From BD1-7 clade bacterium (GTDB lineage: Bacteria > Pseudomonadota > Gammaproteobacteria > Pseudomonadales > DT-91), in contig CACSIO010000004.1 in assembly GCA_902705865.1 (NCBI GenBank), positions 1 to 64,000 of the forward strand: 64,000 nucleotides of DNA, given 5' to 3'. Positions 1-9,171 of the stretch are shown here, piece after piece. Below the pieces are notes generated by a model. The model made no database searches and was not told the DNA's origin. It was given only the letters and a program-made list of their open reading frames with translations. The stretch's first letter is position 1; every line of letters begins with the position of its first letter. The position numbers were made by a program, and so were the translations under genes.

Positions 1-726
1 TTTGCCGGACTCTTTGTCAATGCGTGCGTCCAGTTCGGCGATCTTGTTTTTCATCAGGTGATGGCAATGTTCCGCCAGTTCGCCTGCCTGCTCCAGTGTG
101 TAGCCTTCAGATGATACCGGCGGCAAAAATTCTATGTAGCCTTTAGCGGGTGTCCAGTTGTGCAAGTCAATTTTACTGCTGCTGCTTGCACAGATCGGTA
201 CGATGTCGGCACCGGCTTTGATTGCTGTTGCAAATGCGCCTTTCTTGAATGGTAACAAGCCGCGGCCGCGGCTGCGGGTGCCTTCTGGCAAAATGTAGAT
301 GTTTTTATGGTGGTCATGCATCTCCATTGCCAGTTGATCCATCAGTGCCCAAGCGCCTTCTTTGTCGGAACGATTGATGAAGATATTGCCAGCTAGCCAA
401 AATGCGATACCAAAAAACGGAATGAAAATAATGCTGCGCTTGCCCACCACAAACGTGTTGTGTGGCCAAACGTGTGTGAGCATAAAAATATCCAGCAGGT
501 CTTGGTGGTTGGCAATATAGATCACCGGTTTGTCCGGTGAGCGGGTGGGGGCATTGATTGGTTCGACGCGAATGTTCGCGAGGAAGTAAGCTGGGCGCCA
601 TAGCTTCATGACATAGCGGCTGCTATTCGGCTTAAAGGGCATGAATATCAGAAATATCACCGCCATCACACTGAATAGCAGGAAATAGGTGACAACCAAA
701 AATACGCGAAAATAATACAGAAACAT
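1..726 (-). CDS. plsC: 1-acyl-sn-glycerol-3-phosphate acyltransferase (PlsC family), 3' end outside window
   Basis: The reading frame starts at ATG 724-726 and stays open for 242 codons to the left edge, so the C-terminus is missing. It opens with a hydrophobic membrane anchor of about 30 residues. It carries the acyltransferase HX4D motif as NHQDLLD (His74, Asp79) and the substrate-binding motif PEGTRS (about 147-152). In this family the enzyme acylates lysophosphatidic acid at the inner membrane to make phosphatidic acid. It lies 12 bp downstream of hldE on the same strand, so it is probably the last gene of the envelope run. The specific acyl substrate cannot be told from sequence. Confidence 0.88.
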   Translation of the reverse strand, partial: MFLYYFRVFLVVTYFLLFSVMAVIFLIFMPFKPNSSRYVMKLWRPAYFLANIRVEPINAPTRSPDKPVIYIANHQDLLDIFMLTHVWPHNTFVVGKRSIIFIPFFGIAFWLAGNIFINRSDKEGAWALMDQLAMEMHDHHKNIYILPEGTRSRGRGLLPFKKGAFATAIKAGADIVPICASSSSKIDLHNWTPAKGYIEFLPPVSSEGYTLEQAGELAEHCHHLMKNKIAELDARIDKESGK

Positions 727-738
727 GGTCGTTACAGC

Positions 739-2193
739 TTAGTGGCTCTTGATTGAATCGATAATATTAGTGGTAGAACGGCCTTTTTGCAGCGATAAGA
801 CTGCAACTTTGCCGCCGTAACCGGCAACAATGTCAGCGCCGACAACTTGATCAATTTGGTAGTCACCCCCTTTGACCAAAATATCGGGTTTTAATGCACG
901 AAGCAGGCCTTCAGGAGTGTCTTCGGCGAAGTTCAGCACCCAGTCGACAGATTTCAAACTTGAAATAACGGCCATGCGGTCATCCACGGTGTTGATTGGG
1001 CGAGTAGGGCCCTTCAGCCGGGCAACGGATTCGTCGCTGTTGACGGCGACGATTAGTCGGTCACCGAGCAAGCCGGCTTCCTGTAGGTACTGTGCATGGC
1101 CTTTGTGGAGAATATCGAAGCAGCCATTGGTAAATACGATCTTCTTGCCCAGGCTTTGCTCAAACTGAACCAGTTTAACCAATTGCTCGATGGTGGTAAT
1201 GCCGCTCGGTTGAGCGCCGGCGTTGTCTAGCGCGAGCTTGAGTTCCAACGGTGTGACCGTAGCGGCGCCCATTCGGCCGACAACAATACTGGCGGCCGTA
1301 TTTGCTAACATCACGGCTTCGTCGAGAGGCAACTCGGTGGTCATGGCGCAAGCCAGCGTGGCGATGACTGTATCACCGGCACCGGTGACGTCATACACTT
1401 CTTTGGCGGTCGCATTGAAGTGATGATGCGAGCCATCCGGGTTAAAGAGGGTCATGCCTTGTTCGCTTCGCGTCAATAGCAGGGCACCGAGATCAAGCTC
1501 TTTGATGAGCTGATCTGCTTTATGAAACATATCTTGTTCGTCTTTACAGCTGCCAACAATAGCTTCAAACTCGCTGAGGTTGGGTGTCAATAACGCTGCG
1601 TGGCGGTAATGACTGAAGTCTTGCCCCTTGGGGTCGATGATAACGGGCTTTCCGTGTTTACGCGCGGCTTCGATAATCTGTTCGCAGTGGTCGAGTGCGC
1701 CTTTTTTGTAGTCGGATAAAAGAATAAGATCGAAACCTTCGATGGCATCGCTGACTTTTTGGACGAGTGCGTTAATGGCGGCGTCAGAAAATGTATCTTC
1801 GAAGTCAGCTCTAACAACATGCTGTCCACGGCTGATCATTCGCAGTTTGGTAATGGTTGAAGCGCTGCTATCGACGACGGATAAGTCTTCAATCTGTTGA
1901 TCGTCAAGCAGCGTTCGAACATGCGCTGCATTGTCGTCGTCGCCGAGAATACCTGCCAGCGTTACGTTGGCGCCCAAAGAGCGTGCATTCAGGGCTGCAT
2001 TGGCTGCACCGCCGAGTCGCATTTCTGTGGATGTGACTTTGACCACTGGTACCGGTGCTTCGGGTGAGATTCTACCGGTTTGTCCCAGCCAGTATTGATC
2101 CAGCATGAGATCGCCGACGACCAAGATTCGGGCGGCGCGAAAATCCAACGGGAGCATAGTATGGGGTACTGTGGTCATGGTGTTATCTGCCAT
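739..2193 (-). CDS. hldE: bifunctional heptose-7-phosphate kinase / heptose-1-phosphate adenylyltransferase HldE
   Basis: A 484-residue protein close to the E. coli length of 477. The N-terminal ribokinase-type domain (about 20-325) ends with the PfkB ATP site DVTGAGD (268-274). The C-terminal nucleotidyltransferase domain (about 350-484) has FTNGCFD followed by the HxGH signature HKGH (363-366). HldE phosphorylates D-glycero-D-manno-heptose-7-phosphate at C1 and later adenylylates heptose-1-phosphate, making the precursor of the LPS inner core. It follows gmhB and gmhA, which supply the other early steps. ATGs at codons 1, 6 and 13 are possible starts and none has a clear Shine-Dalgarno, so I kept the longest. 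Confidence 0.96.
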   Translation of the reverse strand: MADNTMTTVPHTMLPLDFRAARILVVGDLMLDQYWLGQTGRISPEAPVPVVKVTSTEMRLGGAANAALNARSLGANVTLAGILGDDDNAAHVRTLLDDQQIEDLSVVDSSASTITKLRMISRGQHVVRADFEDTFSDAAINALVQKVSDAIEGFDLILLSDYKKGALDHCEQIIEAARKHGKPVIIDPKGQDFSHYRHAALLTPNLSEFEAIVGSCKDEQDMFHKADQLIKELDLGALLLTRSEQGMTLFNPDGSHHHFNATAKEVYDVTGAGDTVIATLACAMTTELPLDEAVMLANTAASIVVGRMGAATVTPLELKLALDNAGAQPSGITTIEQLVKLVQFEQSLGKKIVFTNGCFDILHKGHAQYLQEAGLLGDRLIVAVNSDESVARLKGPTRPINTVDDRMAVISSLKSVDWVLNFAEDTPEGLLRALKPDILVKGGDYQIDQVVGADIVAGYGGKVAVLSLQKGRSTTNIIDSIKSH

Positions 2194-2329
2194 TGTTTGT
2201 CGTTTGGCTCGTTGTGTAGCGGGTTATTTGGTTCTTGGTTTAGCTATCGGCTTAGCTTTCTATTTAGTTGAGGCTTGGCGCTGCGGCATCATCAGCCTTT
2301 TTCCTAGCCCTTGTTTCACTGCTCGTTTT

Positions 2330-2893
2330 TCAGCTTTCAATTAACGCACAGAGCATATGACCGATCATAATATGGCTTTCTTGAATCGTCGCAGTGCGGT
2401 CACAAGGCACAATGATGTTGATGTCGCACATATTAGCGAGCTTGCCGCCATCCTTGCCGCTGAGCAGAATGGTTGTGATTTGTTTTTCTTTGGCGACATC
2501 AACGGCTTTTATCACGTTACCTGAATTGCCAGAGGTTGAGATACCGATAAACACGTCGCCAGCTTGCCCAAGCCCTTGTAGTTGGCGCGAAAAGACGTGG
2601 TCGTAACCGTAGTCATTGCCGATGGCTGTAAGTGCTGATGTGTCAGTTGTTAGCGCAATTGAGGGCATGCTGGGGCGTTCTTTTTCAAATCGACCCACTA
2701 ACTCTGCCGCAATGTGTTGGGCATCTGCAGCACTACCGCCGTTGCCTGCCAGCAATATCTTGTTACCTGCTGCAATGGCATCTTTACAGGCAGTTGCGGC
2801 TCGTTGAATGGCATCGACGCACATCTCATCGGTGAGAATCGCTTCTTTGGTTTCGATGCTTTGGCGAATATGCTGTTTAATTAGTGCTTTCAT
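2330..2893 (-). CDS. gmhA: phosphoheptose isomerase GmhA
   Basis: 187 residues with a SIS domain, close to the family length of about 192. It shows [11 protein letters not shown] (50-60) and the phosphosugar loop ISTSGNSGN. GmhA isomerises sedoheptulose-7-phosphate to D-glycero-D-manno-heptose-7-phosphate, the first committed step to LPS heptose. It starts 4 bp after the gmhB stop, with AAAGG about 9 nt before the ATG, so the pair is probably cotranscribed. A 136-bp gap with no gene separates it from hldE. Confidence 0.96.
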   Translation of the reverse strand: MKALIKQHIRQSIETKEAILTDEMCVDAIQRAATACKDAIAAGNKILLAGNGGSAADAQHIAAELVGRFEKERPSMPSIALTTDTSALTAIGNDYGYDHVFSRQLQGLGQAGDVFIGISTSGNSGNVIKAVDVAKEKQITTILLSGKDGGKLANMCDINIIVPCDRTATIQESHIMIGHMLCALIES

Positions 2894-2897
2894 GCGT

Positions 2898-3461
2898 TCA
2901 GCCTTTCAGTTGGCGCGTATCAATAATGCCTTTGAGGCGCGCAAAAATCTGTCGGTGGTATTGTACACACATTGTCGCCATTTTAGAGTGCCTGAATAGC
3001 GGTTCCGGACTGATTAGAATGCGATGTTTGATGCCTGCCGCTTTGGCTGCCTGCATATCAGAGGTTTTGTCGCCAATCATAACGCTCTGGCGAACATCAA
3101 GTTGATAGCGTTTTGTTGCACGTTGGAGCATACCCGGTGCGGGTTTTCGGCAATGGCATGGGCCGCTGATGTTCGGGTGATGCGGGCAGTGGTAGGTGGC
3201 AGTGATAGTGATACCGCGGCGACGAAATTCGTTGTGCATCCATTGCGTCAGGTGTTGAAAGTCTGCTTCCGAATAATAGCCGCGTGCGATGCCTGACTGA
3301 TTTGTCACTATCACGATGCGGTAGCCTGCGCGTTGAAAGATACGGCACAGTCGAAATATGCCGGGTACGAAGGTTATGTCTTCGGCTTTGTGGGCATAAG
3401 CGATGTCGCGGTTGATTACACCGTCACGGTCCAGAAACAGGCAGGGGCGTCGATTTATCAT
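2898..3461 (-). CDS. gmhB: D-glycero-beta-D-manno-heptose-1,7-bisphosphate 7-phosphatase GmhB
   Basis: A HAD-family phosphatase of 187 residues. The nucleophile motif is DRDGVIN (Asp11, Asp13), followed by VTNQSG and GDKTSD for the later HAD motifs. The characteristic zinc-binding insert has Cys92, His94, Cys102 and Cys104 in the pattern CPH...CHC. GmhB removes the 7-phosphate from heptose-1,7-bisphosphate between the two HldE reactions. It lies immediately upstream of gmhA. The ATG start directly precedes the first beta strand. Confidence 0.94.
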   Translation of the reverse strand: MINRRPCLFLDRDGVINRDIAYAHKAEDITFVPGIFRLCRIFQRAGYRIVIVTNQSGIARGYYSEADFQHLTQWMHNEFRRRGITITATYHCPHHPNISGPCHCRKPAPGMLQRATKRYQLDVRQSVMIGDKTSDMQAAKAAGIKHRILISPEPLFRHSKMATMCVQYHRQIFARLKGIIDTRQLKG

Positions 3462-3540
3462 GATTATTCTACGGCCGCATCGTCGGCAGCTGGTCGATGT
3501 GTGATGAGTGGCCGGTAACGCCGGCTAATTGTGGCTCTGA

Positions 3541-4353
3541 TTATTGAGCGTCAGTATTCCCTAAAGGCACGGCCTGTTCAAATGCCTGTGTGTTTTCTAT
3601 CAAATGTTTGGGATTGATCGTGCCGACAATGGCACTACACACAGCCTGATGGCTAAACAGTGTATTGTAGGTTTGTTCCATTACCTGTGATTTGTTGTCG
3701 TTTGTCAGTGCCCAGCCTGAATCGAAAATTTTCTTCATCAACAAACCTTTGTTTAGTGATGCAGCAATATCGAATAGCGGTGCTTCGTCTTCATGCGAAA
3801 GGCTTGCCGCCATCATGATGCAGTCCATGTGCTCAAGTGCTTTGCGGCCGCCGTCGACGGTTTTTGTCGACATCCCAATGGCACGCACATAACCCTGTTG
3901 TTTTGCCGTTAGGAATACTTCAAGGGTCTCATCGTTGAGGTTGTCTAGATCATTGCCGTCGGAGTGCAGTAGCCAAACATCCAGATAATCAGTTTTTAAG
4001 GTTCGCAGGCTGGTTTCCAGCGAATGGCGCAGGGTTTTAGCATCAAAGCGATACGTTGAGCTATCGGCCGCCGTGTCGTAGATTTCGCCGGCTTTGGAAA
4101 TAATCTCGAAGGCGTTACGTTGGCCTTGCATGAGTTTTCCCAGGCGTTCTTCGCTGATGCCATAGGCTGGGGCGGTGTCTAGCGTTGAAACTCCGTAGTC
4201 ACGGGCCAAGCTAAGCAGGTTTTTTAGATCGGTGTCTGCCGGCAGGTTGAATTGCCCCGGGTATTTTACTGATTGATTACGCCCGAACTTTACTGTGCCT
4301 AAAGCCAGAGGGCTAAGACCGACATCTGTGCTTCCGAGTAGCTTTTTATTCAT
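3541..4353 (-). CDS. aldo/keto reductase family protein
   Basis: 270 residues of an AKR barrel. The catalytic tetrad is visible: Asp59 and Tyr64 in LDTAPAYG, Lys87 in ISKAGE and His130 in WLLHSDG. Enzymes of this superfamily reduce carbonyls with NADPH; the substrate is not predictable here. It lies 87 bp downstream of the FAD oxidoreductase and 79 bp upstream of gmhB on the same strand, so it may belong to either transcript. No signal peptide is visible, so it should be cytoplasmic. Confidence 0.85.
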   Translation of the reverse strand: MNKKLLGSTDVGLSPLALGTVKFGRNQSVKYPGQFNLPADTDLKNLLSLARDYGVSTLDTAPAYGISEERLGKLMQGQRNAFEIISKAGEIYDTAADSSTYRFDAKTLRHSLETSLRTLKTDYLDVWLLHSDGNDLDNLNDETLEVFLTAKQQGYVRAIGMSTKTVDGGRKALEHMDCIMMAASLSHEDEAPLFDIAASLNKGLLMKKIFDSGWALTNDNKSQVMEQTYNTLFSHQAVCSAIVGTINPKHLIENTQAFEQAVPLGNTDAQ

Positions 4354-4440
4354 TGTATGTTGTATTGGCTCTTATCAATAGCGAGTGGCTGCGTCGGAGC
4401 GCACAAGTCGATGTGGCGCTCTCGGGTTCGAGTTGGCGAA

Positions 4441-5619
4441 TTAGAGGTCGTGCCAGGGGTATTTGGCGATGCCGGGCCTAGGCAGAGATTGCAGCATTAC
4501 CGGCACGGGTTCGATCGTGCCTATCAGTTGCAGGCTGGTTGCATGGACTTCATTGACGACTTTTTCTGCAAAACGCGGTGCTAGTGCCAGCTTGGTTGGC
4601 CATCCGACAATGATGTTGCTGTTGTTCTGAATAAAGGCATCATCGGGCCGCACTAGACCTTTCATGGCTGGCTCAGCGCGATTGACATGAAACGTGCCGA
4701 AGCTGAGCTGTTCAGTATCTATTGATGGCATCATTTGATTGAGATGATGACGTGCTTCATCAATCAGTGTTGATGCCGATTTATCAACACCTTCTTCGGC
4801 AAGGTTTCCGCCCATATACCATACGGTTTTTCCGTTAGATGCGTGTGATGTTACGGTCAATATCGGTTTATTGGAACGGCCGACGAAATGCGCGAAAATG
4901 GGTGGCAAATCACCTTTAACCATCACCATTTGCAGCGGTCGTTTTTGCATGGCGGGAGCCTGAACGTTGAGGTGTTCGTAGCCTTCGCCAGCGGCCAGTA
5001 GAATATGCTGTGTGTTAATGATGCCGGCCGGGGTCTTGATTGCGTATTGGTTTTGTTCGCGTGGGCCGATATCCTCAGCGTTAATCTCAACCTGATACAT
5101 AAATGCTTGGTACTGATTTAAAAAACTCGTCAGAACTGTACCGATATCGAGCACAATTTCATTCAGTTGATAGATGCTGTTATCAAGACCAATTGCTTTA
5201 TAAGCATCTGGGAGGTGTTTATGTGTGATGGTTTTCGTGCGTGATGCCATGGTTTTCGAGCCCAAAAACGACAGCAGTTTGGTATCCGTATGGTTGGTAG
5301 GCACGAGGTATTGGTGTTGCGCCAAGGTTTTAATGTCATTGAGCAGAACATTGCCCTTGCCGCCGATGGCGTTTTTCCAGCGTTTGGGCATCTCACCGAT
5401 AACATTGCCCGCTTTCGTCATCTTGGCAGCCAGCGCGTACTTTGAGCCGCCGTGGATAATCCCTTGAGAAGCAATGGTTTGGCCGCACCCGAGGTCGGCT
5501 TTTTCGAACAGAATGGCATTGATGCCGGAGGCACGTGCTTCTGCTAGTGTCCAAAGGCCAGCGATGCCTCCACCGATGATAACGAGGTCAACGGAATGAT
5601 TATGGGTGTCAGTATTCAT
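4441..5619 (-). CDS. FAD-dependent oxidoreductase, DAO/GlpD-like
   Basis: 392 residues. The N-terminus carries the Rossmann dinucleotide motif IIGGGIAG (about 14-21), followed by an acidic strand end in LFEKADLG, typical of FAD-binding DAO-family proteins such as glycerol-3-phosphate dehydrogenase. The middle contains ILLAAGEGYE, consistent with the second FAD strand. The start ATG overlaps the stop of the upstream sensor protein as ATGA (5616-5619), so translation is probably coupled. No full glycerol-3-phosphate signature is obvious and I do not assign a substrate. Confidence 0.8.
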   Translation of the reverse strand: MNTDTHNHSVDLVIIGGGIAGLWTLAEARASGINAILFEKADLGCGQTIASQGIIHGGSKYALAAKMTKAGNVIGEMPKRWKNAIGGKGNVLLNDIKTLAQHQYLVPTNHTDTKLLSFLGSKTMASRTKTITHKHLPDAYKAIGLDNSIYQLNEIVLDIGTVLTSFLNQYQAFMYQVEINAEDIGPREQNQYAIKTPAGIINTQHILLAAGEGYEHLNVQAPAMQKRPLQMVMVKGDLPPIFAHFVGRSNKPILTVTSHASNGKTVWYMGGNLAEEGVDKSASTLIDEARHHLNQMMPSIDTEQLSFGTFHVNRAEPAMKGLVRPDDAFIQNNSNIIVGWPTKLALAPRFAEKVVNEVHATSLQLIGTIEPVPVMLQSLPRPGIAKYPWHDL

Positions 5620-8600
5620 AGGATATCCGGAAACTGGCGGTGACGGCTTTCGTGCGGTACATCGATGTTATCGTTCAATTCGGTGAGATCAACGTTGAAA
5701 TAGTTGTTTCGCATCCGTTCGATAACGTCTTCGATATCCTCAATAGTTAGTGGTTTGACGATAAAGTCATTCATGCCGGCTTCATAGGCCTGTTCGCGGT
5801 ATTCGGGTGTTGAATGTGCACTTAGGCCGATAATGACTGAGCGATCGGCTAGTTCTGTGTTGTTTTTTTGTTCAAATTCGCGAATGGCTTTACAGGCTTC
5901 ATAACCACTCATTTCCGGCATTTCGCAATCCATAAAGATCAGATTGAACTCGGTGGATTCATCAAGAAACGTGTTCACGGCTTCGAGGCCATTGTTAACA
6001 AGCCGAGGTTTGAAGCGTAATTTCTTCAGAAGTCCGTCGATAACCATTTGGTTTACGGTGTTGTCTTCCGCAACCAGAATCGAAAGCGGTGCGTCGTTGG
6101 TTTTGTCGACTTCGACATTGTCGATCCCCATACTTTTTAGCAGCGACTGGTAAAGATTCAGGGTCGAGTAGGGGATCTCAAGCACACTCTGAATACCGCG
6201 TTTTTTCATCTCGGCTTGGGTCATCGTAAAACGGACACGAGTAATGAGGTTTACCGATGTGATGAAATTGTGGTCGACGTTACTTTTTCGAATCGCCAGT
6301 TGTACTTCTGGCGTTAGAAACTCTTCAGCAATCATCAGCACCTGGTAAGCACTATCGTCATGGAGAAGCAATTCGCTGGCATCCCTAGCGCTACTGCAGG
6401 TGTTGCATTGCATGCCCCAAGATTCGGTCAGGCCTTTAATGGTGGTAACGATTTCTTCGTTGTCGTCACAGATTAATAGGCGGCGGCCGCTGAGTATTTT
6501 GGAGCGATCCATCAAGCGTTGCATCTCGTTGGTGTGCGGCAGCAGCAGGCGTGTGGTAAACCAAAGCGTCGTACTATTAACATGTTCATCACGATCGATG
6601 CCGAGCCGACCATGCATCAGTTCAATCAATTCTCGGCTGACGGCAAGGCCGATTTCTTGGCCTTTCTGTTTGCTCGATTTGGCAGCATCATTAAAGGGTT
6701 GAAGTAAGCTCGCGACATCTTCTTCAGTGAGTAACACGCCTTTACTCACAACCTCAACACGTACTTCGGTGCTGTTTACGGTGTTTTTGCCGGTTTGTGA
6801 GGCTTTTAATACAACAGTACCGCCGCTTGAGAAACCAAAAACGATATTCAGCAGGTTAAGCGTCACTTGACGTATTTTAGGCGCATCACCTTTTAGCTGG
6901 AGGTGGGTATTCGGTTCGACACAGCCGACGAAATTGAGTTTGGTTTCGGTGGCTTTCAGTGCAGAGATGTTGATGCAATCGTCAATGATGCGCTCAAGAT
7001 TAAACAGCTTGGATTCCAGCGCCATCGTGCCCGATTCAATTTTTGAGTAATCCAGTAGATCATTGATGACATTCAGCAGTGATTTCGCAGATTTGTTGAT
7101 CGATGAGACAAAATGGCGCTGGTCATCCTCAAGCACGGTGTCGTCCAATAATTCGGTCATGCCCAGAATACCATTCATTGGCGTACGAATCTGATGGCTC
7201 ATGGTCGCCAAAAATTCGCTTTTCGCACGGCTTTCAATCTTGGCTTCGTCAGCACGTTTTTCTAACTGTACTTCGTTGAGTTTGCTTTTATACACCTCGA
7301 TGTTGCTTTGCGCTTTTTCTTCGGTCAGCTTCATCAATTGATAGGTGGTGTCGAGTTTTTCGTTATTGAGTTGGCGCATTTTGTCGGCAAGCGCGAATGC
7401 AAATACCAAAATCATTGCGGTGTTGCCGATTGAGGCATAACTGAACGACCATCGTGTCCAAGGCAATACACTGATATTGGAACCGAAATCGAGCATCAAC
7501 CCGAGTGTGCAGAGGAAGATCGCCAGCGAAAAATACCCGGCAGAGGCAATGCCTTGGTTGCGGATATAAAGCCCGGCATAAATGCCGCAAACATAGAGGG
7601 AGATAACAATCAGCAGTAAATATGGAGAGAAGACAATGGGTTCATCGCTGAGACCGATCAGAATAATGACCGTTGCGGCGACAGCGCCAGCGCCCAACAG
7701 CATGCGCGTAAGGTTGGGTGACCAGCGATTGAGATCCAGAAACGACGATGAAAAAAATGTGAATCCGATACACATGAGCGCCGCGATAATGGCGTAAAAC
7801 ATGTCTTTTGGCCAAAGGGCTTCCGGTGCAACAAACTGTGCAAAGTGGCCTTCATGCATCGACATGAATAAGCCGGTCGCTGTGCCGAAAAAGACAAATA
7901 GCAAATGGCTTCGCTCGCGAATGGAGAACCAGATAAACAGGTTGTAAATAATGATCATGAACAATGATCCGTAGATCATGCCAAAAAAGACGTGCTCCTG
8001 CGTTTTCAGCTTCTGTAGGTTTTCGCTATCCCACGGAATGATCTTGATCAGTTGATCGAAATAGTGATCGACCCGGAACAATAGTGTGGTTGTTTCGCCG
8101 GCACGCAGGTTAATGGGATAGAGAATATTACGGTAGTTAATTGGGCGGCTGGAGAAGCGGTGTTGGTGGCCAAGATCCATGTGCTCTTCAGTCAAAACCA
8201 GCTCTGCACCGGAATGTGTGCGAGCAAATAAATTCGCAGTGTTGTTTTCGGTCGCCGTGGGCTGTTGGCTAGCTGAAGCGATAGGGCCGGTCGTTGACGG
8301 TACAGTTTGCGCCGCAGTTAGAGGATGTACGCGATACAAATCGACCGATTGTGCCGGAAACGCTAATTCCAGCATACGAGCATGGTCATTAATGCCGCGG
8401 TTGCTGATAGTGACTCGAACCCAGGTGGAGCCCTCAGGGGCGTTAATATAGCCACTTTGTCTTTCTAGCGGCAGCCAGCGTAGATCTTTGTAGTTGTCTT
8501 TAACTTCCTGCAGTGATTTAACAGGCGATACCAAAAGCTCAGCTTCGATGGTTGTACCTTCGGGTAGGTATTCAGATGCGTTCGCTGAAACGGCGAAAAA

Positions 8601-8657
8601 GCTCCAGCTGAATAGCAATAACTGAGCGAGAAAACGCACGGACTGGTTTTTTATCAT
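5616..8657 (-). CDS. 7TM-DISM hybrid sensor histidine kinase with degenerate catalytic domain
   Basis: Taking ATG 8655-8657 gives 1013 residues, with a signal peptide ending near NASEYLP, a periplasmic sensing domain to about 220, seven membrane segments (about 223-430), a coiled coil, a dimerisation domain with His488 in SHQIRTPMNG, an ATPase-like domain and two receivers. The ATPase-like domain has lost its motifs: the N box reads NLLNIVFGF, the G1 position is SKGVLL and the G2 position is GQEIGL. The first receiver (about 727-845) lacks the phospho-acceptor Asp (LMIAEEF) and the Lys (LEIP). The last receiver is intact, with Asp910 in FMDCEMPEMSG. An upstream GTG would add 17 residues but lengthen the overlap with the small ORF. 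It is coupled to neighbours on both sides by ATGA overlaps. Confidence 0.85.
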   Translation of the reverse strand: MIKNQSVRFLAQLLLFSWSFFAVSANASEYLPEGTTIEAELLVSPVKSLQEVKDNYKDLRWLPLERQSGYINAPEGSTWVRVTISNRGINDHARMLELAFPAQSVDLYRVHPLTAAQTVPSTTGPIASASQQPTATENNTANLFARTHSGAELVLTEEHMDLGHQHRFSSRPINYRNILYPINLRAGETTTLLFRVDHYFDQLIKIIPWDSENLQKLKTQEHVFFGMIYGSLFMIIIYNLFIWFSIRERSHLLFVFFGTATGLFMSMHEGHFAQFVAPEALWPKDMFYAIIAALMCIGFTFFSSSFLDLNRWSPNLTRMLLGAGAVAATVIILIGLSDEPIVFSPYLLLIVISLYVCGIYAGLYIRNQGIASAGYFSLAIFLCTLGLMLDFGSNISVLPWTRWSFSYASIGNTAMILVFAFALADKMRQLNNEKLDTTYQLMKLTEEKAQSNIEVYKSKLNEVQLEKRADEAKIESRAKSEFLATMSHQIRTPMNGILGMTELLDDTVLEDDQRHFVSSINKSAKSLLNVINDLLDYSKIESGTMALESKLFNLERIIDDCINISALKATETKLNFVGCVEPNTHLQLKGDAPKIRQVTLNLLNIVFGFSSGGTVVLKASQTGKNTVNSTEVRVEVVSKGVLLTEEDVASLLQPFNDAAKSSKQKGQEIGLAVSRELIELMHGRLGIDRDEHVNSTTLWFTTRLLLPHTNEMQRLMDRSKILSGRRLLICDDNEEIVTTIKGLTESWGMQCNTCSSARDASELLLHDDSAYQVLMIAEEFLTPEVQLAIRKSNVDHNFITSVNLITRVRFTMTQAEMKKRGIQSVLEIPYSTLNLYQSLLKSMGIDNVEVDKTNDAPLSILVAEDNTVNQMVIDGLLKKLRFKPRLVNNGLEAVNTFLDESTEFNLIFMDCEMPEMSGYEACKAIREFEQKNNTELADRSVIIGLSAHSTPEYREQAYEAGMNDFIVKPLTIEDIEDVIERMRNNYFNVDLTELNDNIDVPHESRHRQFPDIL

Positions 8658-8824
8658 TGTATTGACGTACCGAATTGCTGATGCAATTTCTGCAGGGCGT
8701 CTTGCCATGGATAGGAGTCGCTAAATTTTACTGCGGTGGGGGCTATAGCGTCAAAAAACCTAGTTATAAGTCGATAAATTGTACAAATAACATCCGTTTT
8801 TTCGCTTTTTTGTTTGTTTTCCAT
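8654..8824 (-). CDS. small ORF coupled to the sensor kinase, unknown function
   Basis: 56 codons from ATG 8822-8824, preceded by AAGG at about 7 nt. An upstream GTG (8842) would give 62. Its TGA overlaps the ATG of the downstream sensor protein (ATGA, 8654-8657), the same arrangement as between that protein and the FAD oxidoreductase. The product is a small, soluble-looking peptide with a Lys-rich N-terminus (MENKQKSEK) and a C-terminal segment likely to be helical. I do not recognise a family. It may be a genuine small protein or mainly a translated leader. Confidence 0.45.
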   Translation of the reverse strand: MENKQKSEKTDVICTIYRLITRFFDAIAPTAVKFSDSYPWQDALQKLHQQFGTSIQ

Positions 8825-8959
8825 CACTTGCCTTATCCGCACTGGATGCCCGAAGAATGTACAGGGGGCATCAAGTGGTCAGGAATTCGTTCCCGAAGTG
8901 TTCCGATGCAGGATCACACCGTGACATTTTAGCTCAGTTTGGCGGTCATAAGAATGACA

Positions 8960-8977
8960 ATAACCTTCTAAGGTTAT
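8960..8977. promoter_or_regulatory. inverted repeat upstream of nfuA, candidate operator
   Basis: ATAACCTT and AAGGTTAT form a perfect 8-bp inverted repeat with a 2-nt spacer. It lies in the divergent space between the sensor operon (minus) and nfuA (plus), about 195 bp before the nfuA start. Its size and symmetry suit a dimeric regulator. I could not match it to a known consensus. Confidence 0.3.
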
Positions 8978-9171
8978 ATTGCTTGTAACTTACTACAGAA
9001 TGCCAAGTATTCGTCTTTATCTCGCTGAAAATTGGTATTCGACATTTCCAGAACCTCGGGCTTATGGCGAATAATGGTGCTTTTTCATGCGATGCTTTCG
9101 TAACGCGTATAAACCGAGTAAAATTGGGTTCTCTCATCGACAAATACCCCACGCCAAGACAAGGTTATTCA

